A stretch of 63,531 nt of DNA from Candidatus Poribacteria bacterium (lineage in GTDB: Bacteria > Poribacteria > WGA-4E > WGA-3G): the NCBI GenBank assembly GCA_012270795.1, contig JAAXHO010000253.1, positions 1 through 63,531 of the forward strand. Reading direction: 5' to 3'. The notes under the pieces were generated by a model that was given only the letters and a program-made list of their open reading frames with translations, was not told the origin of the DNA and did no database searches. The position numbers and the translations under genes were made by a program. Positions 63,015-63,531 of this stretch are shown here, piece by piece. Position 1 is the stretch's first letter. The number at the start of each line of letters is the position of its first letter.

Positions 63015-63443
63015 CTCGTCGCAGGCATTTACTACGGAAATCCGAACGATCTCGGCACGCCAGGGTATCGGCGTGGCAAACCTTTACCTGTTCAACTCTC
63101 GCAATTCTCTGCAAAATTTGTTAAAAATGAGGTGATTATCAGCTGGACAACGGAATCTGAACTTGATAATGCGGGGTTCAACATATACCGCAGCATCTCT
63201 CCAACAAAGAACTTCCAACGCATCAATACCAAGTTGATCCAAGGTGCCGGCACTACGGGTGAACGAAACACATATCAATTCATTGACAAAACCGCTAACC
63301 CCGATGTCGCGTACTACTATCGCATTGAGGACGTAGACTTCTCAGGCACGCGTGGCATCCTTACAACGTATCGGCTCCGAGGTGTTATTACGCCAACTGG
63401 AAAACACACAACTACATGGGGAACACTCAAAGATGTCCGATAG
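63015..63443 (+). pseudogene. C-terminal continuation of the lamin-tail protein beyond the in-frame TGA
   Basis: In the same frame as the preceding gene, 63015-63443 reads IYYGNPNDLGTPGYRRG. A fibronectin type III-like region follows (FVKNEVIISWTTESELDNAG, then YYYRIEDVDFSGTRG), to a TAG at 63441. This is a common C-terminal module of such secreted proteins. It has no start or Shine-Dalgarno. Confidence 0.75.
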
Positions 63444-63531
63444 TTCGTCCGTCGGGAAGAGCAAAGCGAACCCCATAACTGTAAACTTAAGAGAATACAT
63501 AGTAAAGCATAGAGATATAACGACTTGTGCC

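Noticed and set aside
1-63531. tRNA and rRNA genes
   Set aside because: No TTCGANTC-type T-arm with matching acceptor stem and no rRNA core sequence was noticed by eye; a tRNAscan run would settle it.

Overview
The window looks like a chromosomal segment of an uncultured Gram-negative bacterium, most likely a member of Candidatus Poribacteria or a close relative. This assignment is inferred from gene content: a LamG protein with the tail pattern EPANKLATKWGAIK, exported WD40 proteins that open with an LPQGAKARLGKG-like stretch, a phytanoyl-CoA dioxygenase, a creatininase, a lamin-tail protein and many dispersed palindromic repeats. MurE carries the DNPR signature for meso-diaminopimelate. A heptosyltransferase-type GT9 enzyme and a DUF481 beta-barrel imply an outer membrane. 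No rRNA, tRNA, CRISPR array or transposase was seen.

Layout. Positions 1-4.9 kb (minus): a defence-like pair, a PLD-helicase followed by an Eco57I-type adenine methyltransferase cut by the window edge. 5.2-10.6 kb (minus): an unusual six-gene operon (DUF481, YdjY-acylphosphatase fusion, MocA, MoxR ATPase, sugar-type ABC permease with a huge loop, Rieske ferredoxin). 10.6-13.1 kb: a broken nucleoside hydrolase beside two nucleoside-type ABC permeases. 13.3-16 kb (plus): a DegT aminotransferase and a VWA protein, with a small gene remnant between them. 16-20.2 kb (minus): livM-livH-livJ plus a lipoprotein, without the ATPases. 20.8-25.6 kb (minus): NTT-like transporter, PhyH dioxygenase, LamG protein, B12-binding radical SAM protein.

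25.7-45.5 kb (minus) is the division and cell wall cluster, read from rsmH: rsmH-ftsL-ftsI-murE-(alpha/beta hydrolase)-murF-ddl-mraY-murD-ftsW-murG-murC-ftsQ-ftsA-ftsZ. Neither mraZ nor murB is seen. MurF has an unusual multi-span membrane domain, and palindromic repeats sit in two spacers. Divergent from it is nadD-yacG-yqeK-rsfS. 48-57.3 kb is mixed: PP2C phosphatase, dipeptidase, WD40 gene, GT9, ThiI, RNase HIII, FMN reductase, HpcH aldolase, creatininase. 57.4-63.5 kb is accessory: an orphan HTH-methyltransferase, a lipoprotein, nested repeats, two tandem secreted paralogues and a very strong orphan promoter.

Three themes stand out. First, accessory genes are repeatedly broken by small lesions: a 7-bp duplication in the nucleoside hydrolase, single-base frameshifts in the methyltransferase, the WD40 gene and the secreted paralogue, and an in-frame TGA in the lamin-tail protein. 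The core genes are intact. The WD40 break falls exactly on an A_AAA_AAG slippery heptamer in register for -1 frameshifting. Second, palindromic mini-elements are inserted inside one another at several loci. Third, tandem near-perfect promoters at 60.3 kb drive a region with no ORF but with several inverted repeats.
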